Shown: one piece after another, positions 7,988 to 15,606 of the stretch
How the letters are laid out: every line of letters starts with the position of its first letter
Numbering within the stretch: position 1 is the first letter of the stretch
Notes under the pieces: generated by a model
The model's database searches: none
The model's input: only the letters and a program-made list of their open reading frames with translations
What the model was told of the DNA's origin: nothing
Source of the DNA: Actinomycetes bacterium
GTDB lineage: Bacteria > Actinomycetota > Actinomycetes > Propionibacteriales > Propionibacteriaceae
NCBI GenBank assembly: GCA_023458095.1
Contig: JAEXAS010000013.1
Span: 1 to 64,000, forward strand
DNA length: 64,000 nucleotides
Direction of reading: 5' to 3'
Made by a program: the position numbers and the translations under genes

Positions 7988-9003
7988 CCGGCCCGGCGCG
8001 TCATTTCGGCTCGGTACCACTCGGTGGCCTGAGCCACCTCAGCTTCGCTGAGCTGTCCGGCCACGCCTCGTGCGATGAAGTCGGCGGCTTCCCGCCTTCC
8101 CAACTGGGCGTACACCTGATCGATGGCGACCTGAGCCAGCGCGTAATCGGTCGGCGACTCCACCTGCTGCGGGAGCCCCTCAGGGACCCCGTGGGCCCGT
8201 AGATAGCTGCGCACCAGTTCTTTATTCGACGAGGCGGTAACTAGATCACTGCGCGCGGACACCGATTCGGCCACCCCTTCGATGACCCAGGCGGTTCCGG
8301 TGGAGCACGGCGAGTCAGTGGCGACGTGCACCGCTTCATGAACCAGTGTGGTCTGCAGCCATTGCTCACCGACGGCGAACGACTTCGGGTTGATCACGAT
8401 TCGCGGCGTGCCACTGGCACAGGTGGCGACAGCACCAGTGTCAGCCGCGTCGGCGCCGGAGAGAGCAGCGAAGTCGGTGGCACTGCCCGGCACGATCACG
8501 ACCAGGCCGCCGTCCCACGTCGGATGTGAACCCAAGACTGCGGAGGTTTGCACGGTGACAGAGGCCCGATCCAAGCGCGATGTCCATACCTTTTCTTGGA
8601 CGCTCGAGATTCCCGAAGACAGCACCGTGCCGTGGGCTGCTGGGGTTCGAGTGACCGGGCCGAGCGCCCACACCGGGAGGTCCCGCTCCGAGGTGAGCCG
8701 GGCAATCCTGCCGGTCTCGGAGAGTTCGAGTTGGAGATGGTCCACTCCGGCGCGACGGTCCCCCGGATAGCGAACCCGAACGCTGAGCGCAGTCGAGCCG
8801 GCGAAGTGAACCTCAGCGCCCTGCAGCCCGGAATACCAAGCTGCGGCCATGGCCGGATCAACGAATTGTTGGGCGAAGCTGTCCTGGCCGGCCCTCAGCG
8901 ACTGTTCCAGGCGGGAGGACAGCGTCAGGTGCTGCACCGATGAGGTGCACCCGACGAGCAGGAGGACGGCGAGAAGCCCGCCGATGATTTTTCGAGTGAT
9001 CAG
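7984..9003 (-). CDS. Putative lipoprotein with HExxH metallopeptidase motif, CTG start
   Basis: About 339 residues if read from the CTG at 9003. That start yields a textbook lipoprotein signal: positively charged N-terminus (ITRK), hydrophobic core, and lipobox LVGC with Cys19. The first ATG/GTG alternative (GTG at 8937) would remove the entire signal. The CTG overlaps the TGA of the upstream nlpC gene as CTGA, the same geometry as ATGA coupling. The C-terminal half contains LVHEAVHVATD (HExxH) and a downstream WVIEGVAES Glu, typical of gluzincin-like proteases. Substrate unknown. Adjacent to a wall hydrolase, so envelope work is likely. Confidence 0.75.
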   Translation of the reverse strand: MITRKIIGGLLAVLLLVGCTSSVQHLTLSSRLEQSLRAGQDSFAQQFVDPAMAAAWYSGLQGAEVHFAGSTALSVRVRYPGDRRAGVDHLQLELSETGRIARLTSERDLPVWALGPVTRTPAAHGTVLSSGISSVQEKVWTSRLDRASVTVQTSAVLGSHPTWDGGLVVIVPGSATDFAALSGADAADTGAVATCASGTPRIVINPKSFAVGEQWLQTTLVHEAVHVATDSPCSTGTAWVIEGVAESVSARSDLVTASSNKELVRSYLRAHGVPEGLPQQVESPTDYALAQVAIDQVYAQLGRREAADFIARGVAGQLSEAEVAQATEWYRAEMTRRAG

Positions 9004-10034
9004 CCGATGATACGTCGAGCCGAGGCGACCGGAGAATAGCCATTCAGGCTATTGATCTGAATGCCGTAGCGAGGCTGACGAGCGTGAACGATCTTGCCGC
9101 CACCGATGTACATCGCGACGTGGTAGACGCGTCCACCGTGGGCGTAGAAGACCAGGTCACCGGGCCGCAGCTTGGACTTCGATACGGCCCGTCCGCGGCC
9201 AGCCTGCGCGGCCGAGGAGTGCGGAAGGGAGATGCCAGCCTTGCGGTAAGCCGCCAGCATCAGACCCGAGCAGTCGAAAGAGTTGGGCCCCGAAGCACCC
9301 CACACGTAGCTGTTGCCCACCTTGGAAACCGCGTAAGCGATGGCCTTCTTGACTCGCGCGTTGACGTCGCCGTAGTCGCCCGGATCAGGAGTGTCTCCCG
9401 GATCGGGAGTGTCCCCGGAATCGCCGTTGTCGACCTGCTGCCGATCGCTGGGGTCCAGGGATTCGTACAGGGTTTGGGCCTCGGCAACCTTGGCGTCGGC
9501 TTTGTCCTTGAGCTCGCTGAGCTTCTTCTCCTGGTCAGCGAGAGCGGTGACTTCAGCCTGGGCTGAACGCTTCATGTCGGTCAGATTGGCTTGCTCGGTC
9601 TGCTGCTCGGAGAGCAGCTGAGCCATGGTGTCATCCACCTTGCTGGCCGTGGACAGCCGGTCGAGCAACTGATCAGGATCGTCGGAGGTGAAGATTTGGA
9701 GCGTGGTGTCGAGGTCGCGGCTGCGGAACTGGGCCAGCGCAATGGTGCGGGCCTCCGCGTTCAGCTGGTCAACCTTCTTCTGCTGGATCGCGATGTCGGA
9801 GTTGAGAACCTTGAGTTCGTCTTTGCCCTTGTCCAAGGCGTCCGCGATGGTGTTGTAGTCCTCGCCGATCTGCCCCGCCTCGGCCTGCAACTCCTCAACG
9901 CGATCCTTGGCCGACTTCACGGTCTTGGGAGTCGCGGACGGCTCAGCGTTGGCGGGAATGGTTGGGGCAGCGAAGACCGTCAAGCTTGCGGCGACCACCG
10001 CTCCCAGGACGACTCGTCCGATCCTCAACGTCAT
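9000..10034 (-). CDS. Secreted NlpC/P60 peptidoglycan endopeptidase (RipA-like)
   Basis: A 344-residue exported C40 peptidase that would cleave peptide stems of peptidoglycan. Signal peptide is residues 1-31 ending at a PANAEP cleavage region. Residues 35-200 are a predicted coiled coil (VEELQAEAGQ, EQQTEQANLT), a short PDPGDTPDPGD linker follows, and the catalytic domain carries FDCSGLMLAAY (Cys), the His in VYHVAMYIGGG and the final His in KIVHARQP. The architecture matches actinobacterial RipA/RipC-like hydrolases. The stop codon overlaps the downstream lipoprotein start (CTGA). A 129-bp leader separates it from the small cysteine-rich gene upstream. Confidence 0.94.
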   Translation of the reverse strand: MTLRIGRVVLGAVVAASLTVFAAPTIPANAEPSATPKTVKSAKDRVEELQAEAGQIGEDYNTIADALDKGKDELKVLNSDIAIQQKKVDQLNAEARTIALAQFRSRDLDTTLQIFTSDDPDQLLDRLSTASKVDDTMAQLLSEQQTEQANLTDMKRSAQAEVTALADQEKKLSELKDKADAKVAEAQTLYESLDPSDRQQVDNGDSGDTPDPGDTPDPGDYGDVNARVKKAIAYAVSKVGNSYVWGASGPNSFDCSGLMLAAYRKAGISLPHSSAAQAGRGRAVSKSKLRPGDLVFYAHGGRVYHVAMYIGGGKIVHARQPRYGIQINSLNGYSPVASARRIIG

Positions 10035-10163
10035 TCAGAACCCCTCAGTCCTCGAGAACCTGTTGTCCCCTGAAGCGAAACTGAGAAAACCTTAAGCGAC
10101 GGGTAGGTGATGCGCAACTTGAGCCTGATTCACTCTCAGGATTTGGTCACCCGGAAGAGGACG
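10035..10163 (-). promoter_or_regulatory. Leader/promoter region of the NlpC/P60 gene
   Basis: This 129-bp non-coding stretch precedes the wall-hydrolase start. It contains CTTAAGG and several short purine blocks. Actinobacterial NlpC/Rpf genes are often preceded by a c-di-AMP (ydaO-yuaA) riboswitch, but I cannot align this leader with that consensus beyond a CGCTTAAG-like start and a GGGGACAAC stretch. I call it only a leader. Confidence 0.3.
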
Positions 10164-10352
10164 TCACTGGCCTGATACCAGACGTAGCGGTGGAACCAGA
10201 CCCGAGTCGGCCATCGCCGCCAGCGCGGCTTGTTCCTGCTCGTCCAACTTCACCTCGTCGGTGATCGGCCCGAGCAGCACGGAGATCACGCACTCAGCAC
10301 AGGCGTCGCCACGCACCCGGCAGGTGCCACAGTCAACATGCAAGATGTTCAT
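10164..10352 (-). CDS. Small cysteine-rich conserved actinobacterial protein
   Basis: A 62-residue protein with four cysteines in a compact N-terminal pattern (CGTC at 8-11, then CAEC at 18-21), suggesting a small metal site. An acidic helix and a PPLRLV tail follow. Similar short proteins occur next to NlpC/P60 genes in other actinobacteria, to my recollection, but I know no function. It is transcribed in the same direction as the hydrolase 129 bp downstream. Upstream lies a dense repeat cluster. Confidence 0.72.
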   Translation of the reverse strand: MNILHVDCGTCRVRGDACAECVISVLLGPITDEVKLDEQEQAALAAMADSGLVPPLRLVSGQ

Positions 10353-10414
10353 GGACTCATCCTCGCCGGTGCCTCTGACAACCCGATGTGCACCGACAGA
10401 CGAACTCTGGATTG

Positions 10415-10684
10415 CCCTTCGACAAGCTCAGGGAACACAGAACCAGCAACTCAGGACACGCAGACCACCTCCCGCCCACCACAACCACAGACCATGCCTA
10501 CCCATAACCCCGCTGGCTGAGCCTGTCGAAGCCCACGCCCCACACACGACAGCCAAGCAGCCCTTCGACAAGCTCAGGGAACGGAAAACAGGCAGCTCAG
10601 CCCCAAAACTCCGCTGGCTGAGCCTGTCGAAGCCCACACCCCACACACGACAGCCAAGCAGCCCTTCGACAAGCTCAGGGAACG
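10415..10684. repeat. Dispersed-repeat cluster with a 101-bp duplication
   Basis: A-type copies (CTTCGACAAGCTCAGGGA core) start at 10415, 10561 and 10662. Inverted B-type copies lie at 10511-10534 and 10612-10635. The stretch from 10511 is repeated from 10612 with only a few changes, so B, spacer and A were duplicated as a block of 101 bp. The 10353-10863 gap between two genes contains nothing else recognisable besides this cluster, the adjacent 23-bp tandem array and a -10 box. Confidence 0.95.
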
Positions 10685-10786
10685 GAAAACAAGCAGCTCA
10701 AGGAACGGAAACCAGGCAGCTCAAGGAACGGAAGACCGGCAGCTCAAGGTATGGAGAGCAGGCGGCTCAGGGAGAGGCCAGCCAGG
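10672..10786. repeat. 23-bp tandem repeat grown from one repeat element
   Basis: The unit AGCTCA[AG]GGAACGGAAxAC recurs at 10672, 10695, 10718, 10741 and 10764, an exact 23-bp period. It becomes progressively degenerate (the last copies read AGGTATGG and GGGAGAGG). The first copy is the right half of the A-type element at 10662, so this looks like slippage amplification of a half-element. Confidence 0.9.
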
Positions 10787-10850
10787 AGCGGTGCCGGGTG
10801 GCGGCACAGGGGATCCCGGGCGTTGCCGCAGCATTGTCGGAGGCCGTGGC

Positions 10851-10856
10851 TAGGTT
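10851..10856 (+). promoter_or_regulatory. -10 box (TAGGTT) upstream of the DEDDh/GIY-YIG gene
   Basis: TAGGTT ends 7 nt before the GTG start at 10864, matching the leaderless layout seen elsewhere in the window. No ribosome-binding site precedes the GTG. Confidence 0.5.
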
Positions 10857-10863
10857 GTGATTT

Positions 10864-12579
10864 GTGAGTTCCCTCCTCCAGCCGCGCCTTACCGATCTTG
10901 GTGAGCCGCTGAGCGCAGTCACTTTCTGCGTGGTGGACCTGGAGACCACCGGCGGCAGCCAGGAGGACACCATCACCGAATTCGGGGCTGTGAAGGTTCG
11001 TGGCGGTGAGGTGCTCGGCGAGTTCCAGACTCTGGTGAATCCCCAGGTGCACATTCCGGCCACGATCGCCGTCCTCACCGGCATCACCGACCGACTGGTA
11101 TCCGATGCCCCGAAGCTGGCCGAGGTGCTGCCTAGCTTCCTGGAGTTCGCCGCAGGTTGCGTCCTGGTCGCGCACAATGCCCGCTTCGATGTCGGCTTTC
11201 TGAAGCGGGCCTGCGATCAGTTGGGGTATCCCTGGCCCGGCCCTGCCGTGGTCGACACCGTGGCGCTGGCTCGGCAGGCCCTGCTGCGCGACGAGGTGCC
11301 CAACGTGAAGCTCGGCACCCTGGCCGCCTACTTCCACACTGAAGTAACACCCAACCACCGTGCCTTGGATGACGCCCGCGCCACCGTCGACGTTCTCCAT
11401 GGATTGCTGGAACGGGTCGGCAATCTCGGCGTGGATACCTTGCCGGACCTGGCCGAGTTCCTCCATCGGGTCTCGCCGCAACGGCGGGCAAAGCGCACTC
11501 TGGCCAAGGACCTACCGTCCGCGCCGGGGGTGTATCAGTTCGTCACCGACCTGGCCGCCAGTGATGGCACTCGTCGCCGTCAGGTGCTTTATGTGGGCAA
11601 GAGCCGCAACCTCCGATCCCGGGTGGCGACATATTTCACTGCCGCCGAAACTCGTCCGCGCATGGAAGAGATGGTCAGGATCGCCACGGCGGTGGAGACC
11701 ACCGTGTGTCGCACCCCGTTGGAGGCCGAGGTGCTGGAGTTGCGCCTGATCGCCGCCCATTCACCGCGCTACAACCGACGGTCCAAGTTCCCCGAGCGCC
11801 AACAGTGGTTGAAACTGACAACCGAGGCCTACCCCCGGTTGTCGATCGTTCGCTCCATCAGCGACGATGGCGCGGCCTACCTGGGTCCTTTCCGGCGTCG
11901 AGCCGACGCCGAGGAAGTACAGGTGGCCATCTACTCCGCCTTCCCACTGCGTCAATGCACGACCCGACTCTCCACCACCAAGTCCTCGCCGTCCTGCGTT
12001 CTGGCCGACATGGGCCGCTGTTCGGCACCGTGCCAACTCGCGGTCACCGCAGAGCAGTACGCACCAGTCGCCGCCGGGGTGAAGTCGGTCCTCGCCGGCG
12101 ATCTGCCCGCAGTCCTCCGCGCCGCCGAAGGGCCGCTGCGCCACTTCGTGGAAGCCGAGAGGTATGAAGAGGCGGGCATGCTGATCGCTCGGTTGGAGGA
12201 ACTCAGCCGGGCATTGTTGCGCCACCACCGACTCGCGGCGCTTGCTCGATGCCCGCAACTGGTGGCCGCTTTGGCTGTGGGAAACACCTGGGAGATTCAC
12301 GTGGTGCGCCATGGACGGCTGGCCGCAGCAGCCATCGCTCGGCCCGGCGACTCCCCGCTGGACATCGCAGCCTCAGCCGTAGCCTCGGCCGAATGGGTTG
12401 CCACGCCAATCGGTCCACAACCGGCAGCACTCATCGAGGAGACCGAGCGCATCGCCGACTGGCTGGAGACCCCCGGAGTACGACTCATAGAGATCGACGG
12501 TGAGTGGAGTTGGCCGATCGCGGCCGGGCCTTCCGCCTCGACCCAACTGCGTCAGGCTGGGAATAGGATCACCTCATGA
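10864..12579 (+). CDS. DEDDh 3'-5' exonuclease fused to UvrC-like GIY-YIG nuclease
   Basis: A 571-residue two-nuclease protein. Residues 15-185 are a DnaQ/PolC-epsilon-type exonuclease: VVDLETTG (DxE), AHNARFDVGFL and HRALDDARATVDV supplying the last His and Asp. Residues 210-310 are a UvrC-type GIY-YIG domain (APGVYQF then VLYVGKSRNLRSRV). The following UvrC-like segment contains a four-cysteine-like stretch CVLADMGRCSAPC. This domain order is known from actinobacteria and is assumed to act in DNA repair, perhaps Cho-like excision. GTG start at 10864. It overlaps the RAM-domain gene by 4 nt (ATGA). Confidence 0.92.
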   Translation: MSSLLQPRLTDLGEPLSAVTFCVVDLETTGGSQEDTITEFGAVKVRGGEVLGEFQTLVNPQVHIPATIAVLTGITDRLVSDAPKLAEVLPSFLEFAAGCVLVAHNARFDVGFLKRACDQLGYPWPGPAVVDTVALARQALLRDEVPNVKLGTLAAYFHTEVTPNHRALDDARATVDVLHGLLERVGNLGVDTLPDLAEFLHRVSPQRRAKRTLAKDLPSAPGVYQFVTDLAASDGTRRRQVLYVGKSRNLRSRVATYFTAAETRPRMEEMVRIATAVETTVCRTPLEAEVLELRLIAAHSPRYNRRSKFPERQQWLKLTTEAYPRLSIVRSISDDGAAYLGPFRRRADAEEVQVAIYSAFPLRQCTTRLSTTKSSPSCVLADMGRCSAPCQLAVTAEQYAPVAAGVKSVLAGDLPAVLRAAEGPLRHFVEAERYEEAGMLIARLEELSRALLRHHRLAALARCPQLVAALAVGNTWEIHVVRHGRLAAAAIARPGDSPLDIAASAVASAEWVATPIGPQPAALIEETERIADWLETPGVRLIEIDGEWSWPIAAGPSASTQLRQAGNRITS

Positions 12580-12851
12580 TCACCGCGATTGTGTTCGTGA
12601 AAGCCAATGTCGAATCCATCCCCTCGGTCGCCCAACAGATGGCCGACATCGACGGTGTCTCCGAGGTCTACTCGGTCACCGGAAAGATCGACCTGATCGC
12701 CCTGGTGCGGGTACGCACGATCGACGAGGTCGCCACGGTCGTCACCGAGAACCTCAACAAGGTGCCCGGCGTCCTGGAGACCGAAACCCACGTCGCCTTT
12801 CGTGCCTATTCCACTCACGATCTCGAAGCCGCCTTCGCCATCGGAAGCTGA
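12576..12851 (+). CDS. Stand-alone Lrp/AsnC ligand-binding (RAM) domain protein
   Basis: A 91-residue protein consisting only of the AsnC-type effector domain, with no helix-turn-helix. The pattern ADIDGVSEVYSVTGKIDLIALVRV follows the RAM fold and its glycine-rich effector turn (that segment spans residues 24-47). Such single-domain proteins can form octamers and bind amino acids or partner with full-length Lrp proteins. Overlaps the upstream nuclease stop by 4 nt, so the two are co-translated. A strong stem-loop follows. Confidence 0.9.
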   Translation: MITAIVFVKANVESIPSVAQQMADIDGVSEVYSVTGKIDLIALVRVRTIDEVATVVTENLNKVPGVLETETHVAFRAYSTHDLEAAFAIGS

Positions 12852-12866
12852 GCTTCGGCAACGAAA

Positions 12867-12898
12867 AACCGCCCGTCCCCCTCGGGAAACGGGCGGTT
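12867..12898. terminator. Bidirectional stem-loop terminator
   Basis: Perfect 10-bp arms AACCGCCCGT (12867-12876) and ACGGGCGGTT (12889-12898) with a 12-nt loop. An A-run on the left and TT on the right fit use in both directions. It lies between the convergent RAM-domain and cyclophilin genes. Confidence 0.85.
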
Positions 12899-12907
12899 CG
12901 TCGATTA

Positions 12908-13426
12908 TCAGGCTTCGGTGATCTCCACGCTGGTGATGACCACCGGCTCAACCGGACGGTCAGCAGCGCCGGTCTTGACCAGACCGATTTCGTCAACGAC
13001 AGCCATCGAGGCCTCATCGGCAACTTCACCGAAGATGGTGTGCTTGCGGTCGAGCCAACGGGTCGGCGCCAAGGTGATGAAGAACTGAGAACCGTTGGTC
13101 CCGGGGCCGGCATTGGCCATGGCCAGCAGGTAGGGGCGATTGAACTGCAGTTCGGGGTGGATCTCATCGGCGAACTGATATCCCGGACCCCCGGTACCGG
13201 TGCCCAGCGGGCAGCCGCCCTGAATCATGAAGCCGTCGATCACCCGGTGAAAGATCAGGCCGTCGTAATAGGGCCCGGTCGTCGCCTGACCGGTTCGCGG
13301 ATCGCGGTATTCCTGGGTGCCGGTGGCCAGACCGACGAAGTTGGCCACGGTCTTGGGAGCGTGATCGGGGTACAGCGTGATCACGATGTCGCCATGGTTG
13401 GTGTGCAAGGTGGCGGTTTGGGCCAT
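12908..13426 (-). CDS. Cyclophilin-type peptidyl-prolyl cis-trans isomerase
   Basis: A 172-residue cytoplasmic cyclophilin catalysing prolyl isomerisation during protein folding. Motifs: FHRVIDGFMIQGGCP (catalytic Arg/Phe), GTGTGGPGY, and NAGPGTNGSQFFIT, all characteristic. The start at 13426 is supported by an AAAGGA ribosome-binding site about 8 nt upstream. The open frame extends 60 codons further, but that portion reads through the divergent promoter. Length and lack of a signal peptide match the actinobacterial PpiA type. Confidence 0.95.
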   Translation of the reverse strand: MAQTATLHTNHGDIVITLYPDHAPKTVANFVGLATGTQEYRDPRTGQATTGPYYDGLIFHRVIDGFMIQGGCPLGTGTGGPGYQFADEIHPELQFNRPYLLAMANAGPGTNGSQFFITLAPTRWLDRKHTIFGEVADEASMAVVDEIGLVKTGAADRPVEPVVITSVEITEA

Positions 13427-13534
13427 CAGGTAGTCCTTTCTCGTTAGCAGCCATCCTGACAGATGCACGTGATTACCCGTCGCGCTACAGGTACGGTGGG
13501 GTGCAACAACCCCGACTGTGATACCGGAGGCGCC

Positions 13535-14419
13535 GTGAAGACCGAAAAACTGCTCAAGGCGGTCGAAGACAACACTCAGGCAGCCGTCGAGTACCTGACT
13601 CCGCACGTAGCCGCCGCGCTACGCGACGGTGGCTACCTCGCCGACCAGGCCTACGCGAAAGTGCGCCCCGCGTTGAAAGATGTCGGCATCCGCGGCGCCC
13701 GGCTGGCCTCGGACACCTTCGAGCGCGTTCAACCGAGCCTGGACGGCGCCATCGGACGGGTCACACCGGTGGTGAATGACACGGTGAGTCGAGTCCGCCC
13801 GGCCGTGGACGATGTGCTGGATCGCATCCCCCCGGTGGTCAACCTGGCCCGCGAACGCGTGCAGGAGGAGTTCCTGCCGGCACTGGCCGAGCAGTTGAAG
13901 TTGCTCGCCGAGCAGCCTCTCGCCGCTGAACTGAAGGTCGCAGCCGCCTCGGCTGCACTGGCGGCCCAACTGGACAAGGCCAGCGGCAAGAAGAAGCGCT
14001 CCGGCTGGAAGACCTTCGGCAAGATCGTGCTCGCCGGCGCCGTCGTCGCCGGGGTCGCCGTGGCCGTCAAGAAGCTGGTCGCCGATCCGTCCACGGGCTG
14101 GGAGACCTACACCCCCAGGGAGAGCGCCTATGTCGCCGACCCGGTCGCCGACGACGATGAGTCGACCGAGGAGGTCTCCGGTTTCGACGAGCCGATCATC
14201 GGTGACGCCGACACCGACGAGTTCACCGATGAGACTCCCTACGGTGAGGGGTCTTATGTCGGAGATGAACCGCCTGAGGACTTCACCATCAAGGGCAACG
14301 ACCGCTCGAAGAAGTACCACATCCCCGGCAGCGCCTCCTACGAGCGCACCAGCGCCGAAGTGTGGTTCGTCAGCGAGGAAGCCGCTGAGCAGGCAGGCTT
14401 CACCAAAGCCCAACGCTGA
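13535..14419 (+). CDS. Sunset-domain protein with one membrane segment
   Basis: A 294-residue protein starting at the GTG at 13535, preceded by GGAGG (13526-13530). Residues 1-145 are helical with repeated R-V-x-P motifs (AYAKVRPALKDV, FERVQPSLDGAIG, VSRVRPAVDDVLD). A hydrophobic segment (IVLAGAVVAGVAVAV) lies near residue 170, followed by an acidic linker. The last 50 residues carry the Sunset motif (KGNDRSKKYHIPGS, YERTSAEVWF, SEEAAEQAGF). Function unknown; a membrane-linked scaffold is a guess. Followed by a clear terminator. Confidence 0.85.
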   Translation: MKTEKLLKAVEDNTQAAVEYLTPHVAAALRDGGYLADQAYAKVRPALKDVGIRGARLASDTFERVQPSLDGAIGRVTPVVNDTVSRVRPAVDDVLDRIPPVVNLARERVQEEFLPALAEQLKLLAEQPLAAELKVAAASAALAAQLDKASGKKKRSGWKTFGKIVLAGAVVAGVAVAVKKLVADPSTGWETYTPRESAYVADPVADDDESTEEVSGFDEPIIGDADTDEFTDETPYGEGSYVGDEPPEDFTIKGNDRSKKYHIPGSASYERTSAEVWFVSEEAAEQAGFTKAQR

Positions 14420-14436
14420 AGAAATCCTGAGAATCA

Positions 14437-14467
14437 GGGGCGCCGACTCACACCGGCGCCCCTTTTT
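14437..14467 (+). terminator. Rho-independent terminator
   Basis: Perfect 9-bp GC stem GGGGCGCCG (14437-14445) / CGGCGCCCC (14454-14462), 8-nt loop, then five T residues. It ends the Sunset gene. Confidence 0.95.
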
Positions 14468-14481
14468 CGACTTTCTAGGGT

Positions 14482-14919
14482 GTGACAGCCCTAACCACTG
14501 AGAACACCTGGGTGCCCTCGGCGCCCTTCCGCGCACACCTCCGGCTCCTGCTGGACGGCACCGGCCTGCCCTGGCCGGTGATGGCCCTGGCTGCCGGTGT
14601 CCCCCTTCGCCTGGTCGCACGTCTGCTGAATACTCCGGGCAGTCGTCGCTTGCCGAAGCTCCCGGCTGAATCGGCTCACCGGCTCCTGCACCTGGATCTT
14701 CGGACGCTGACCGAACTCGGCCAGCGGGAGGTCCCGGCCCAACAGACGGCACGCATCTTGGCGTCCCTACTCGCGGACGGCTGCCCGCCGGCGAGGCTGG
14801 CCAGCTATTGCCGGCTGTCCCGCAGCGAATTGGTGGCCACCCTGACCGCGCCCACCTGCAGCCGACTCACCGCCCTGCTGGCTCGTTCAGCCCGAATGCA
14901 ATACCGGCCCGCCCGCTAG
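14482..14919 (+). CDS. Uncharacterised protein with helix-turn-helix-like region
   Basis: About 145 residues from the GTG at 14482. TAGGGT at 14476-14481 could be a -10 box, in which case the GTG at 14512 (residue 11) would be the real start. The segment LPWPVMALAAGVPLRLVARLL looks like a helix-turn-helix (read as residues 31-51), and a second helical pair (PARLASYCRLSRSELV) follows. Rich in Leu, Arg and Ala, with no membrane segment. It directly precedes the prepilin peptidase gene by 9 bp. I do not recognise the family. Confidence 0.65.
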   Translation: MTALTTENTWVPSAPFRAHLRLLLDGTGLPWPVMALAAGVPLRLVARLLNTPGSRRLPKLPAESAHRLLHLDLRTLTELGQREVPAQQTARILASLLADGCPPARLASYCRLSRSELVATLTAPTCSRLTALLARSARMQYRPAR

Positions 14920-14922
14920 GCT
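14917..14922 (+). promoter_or_regulatory. -10 box (TAGGCT) for a leaderless prepilin peptidase transcript
   Basis: TAGGCT spans the stop codon of the previous gene and ends exactly 6 nt before the GTG at 14929, so an independent leaderless promoter is plausible. Confidence 0.5.
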
Positions 14923-14928
14923 TCGCTC

Positions 14929-15591
14929 GTGCCCACCCCATATCTGGCCGCAATCGTCACTGCTGTCATCACTGCGCTCACTTGTTTTGCGCTGACGCCG
15001 CTGATCCTGGCTTGGCTGCCCGCACCCCCGGAAGCCCCTCAGGTGGCCTTCCACCGACTTGCGACCATGCGCTTCCGATGGGTCGCTGCAGGGATCATCA
15101 CGGTGGCCGGCTCACTGATGCTGAGCCTGATCACACCCACACTGTGGCCGGTATGGCTGCCACTGATCGGGCTGGGCACGTTTCTGGGTCTCATCGATGC
15201 CGAAACCACCTTCTTGCCGCTGCGTCTGAGCTACCTGACCTTGACCCTGGTGAGTGTCGGCGTGCTGATCAGTGCCGGGTGGCGGCAGGATCTGCAAGCC
15301 ATCGCCTGGGCTGTGGGTGGAGCCGCGCTGGCGGGCGGGGTGTTCTGGTTGCTGTGGCGCTTCAGCGGTGAGAAGTTCGGCTTCGGGGACGTCCGGCTGG
15401 CCGCGATCCTGGGAATGGCCGGCGGTGCGACCAGTCCACAGACTCTGTATCTGATCTTCCTGATGGGCACCATCTTCGGTGCCCTGTGGGCGATCGTGGT
15501 ACGTCTCCAAGGACGTCAGCAGTTCGCCTACGGACCCGCCCTCCTGTTGGGCGCACCGGCGGCGCTCATTTTTACCGCTCTGGCTGGGTAG
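14929..15591 (+). CDS. Prepilin peptidase, A24 family
   Basis: A 220-residue polytopic aspartic protease that would cleave the leader of type IV prepilin-like proteins. Two catalytic aspartates are visible: GLIDAETTFLPL after the third helix and the GxGD motif in FGFGDVRLAA. Seven or eight hydrophobic segments. It lacks the N-terminal cysteine-rich methylase domain of PilD, so it is the short cleavage-only form. No pilin or assembly ATPase gene lies within the window. Its end is only 15 bp from the convergent trpD stop. Confidence 0.9.
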   Translation: MPTPYLAAIVTAVITALTCFALTPLILAWLPAPPEAPQVAFHRLATMRFRWVAAGIITVAGSLMLSLITPTLWPVWLPLIGLGTFLGLIDAETTFLPLRLSYLTLTLVSVGVLISAGWRQDLQAIAWAVGGAALAGGVFWLLWRFSGEKFGFGDVRLAAILGMAGGATSPQTLYLIFLMGTIFGALWAIVVRLQGRQQFAYGPALLLGAPAALIFTALAG

Positions 15592-15606
15592 CCAGGCAGA
15601 CCAAGG

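Noticed and set aside
8937..8937. GTG at 8937 as start of the metallopeptidase-like lipoprotein
   Set aside because: It would remove a perfect lipoprotein signal peptide that is in frame directly upstream.
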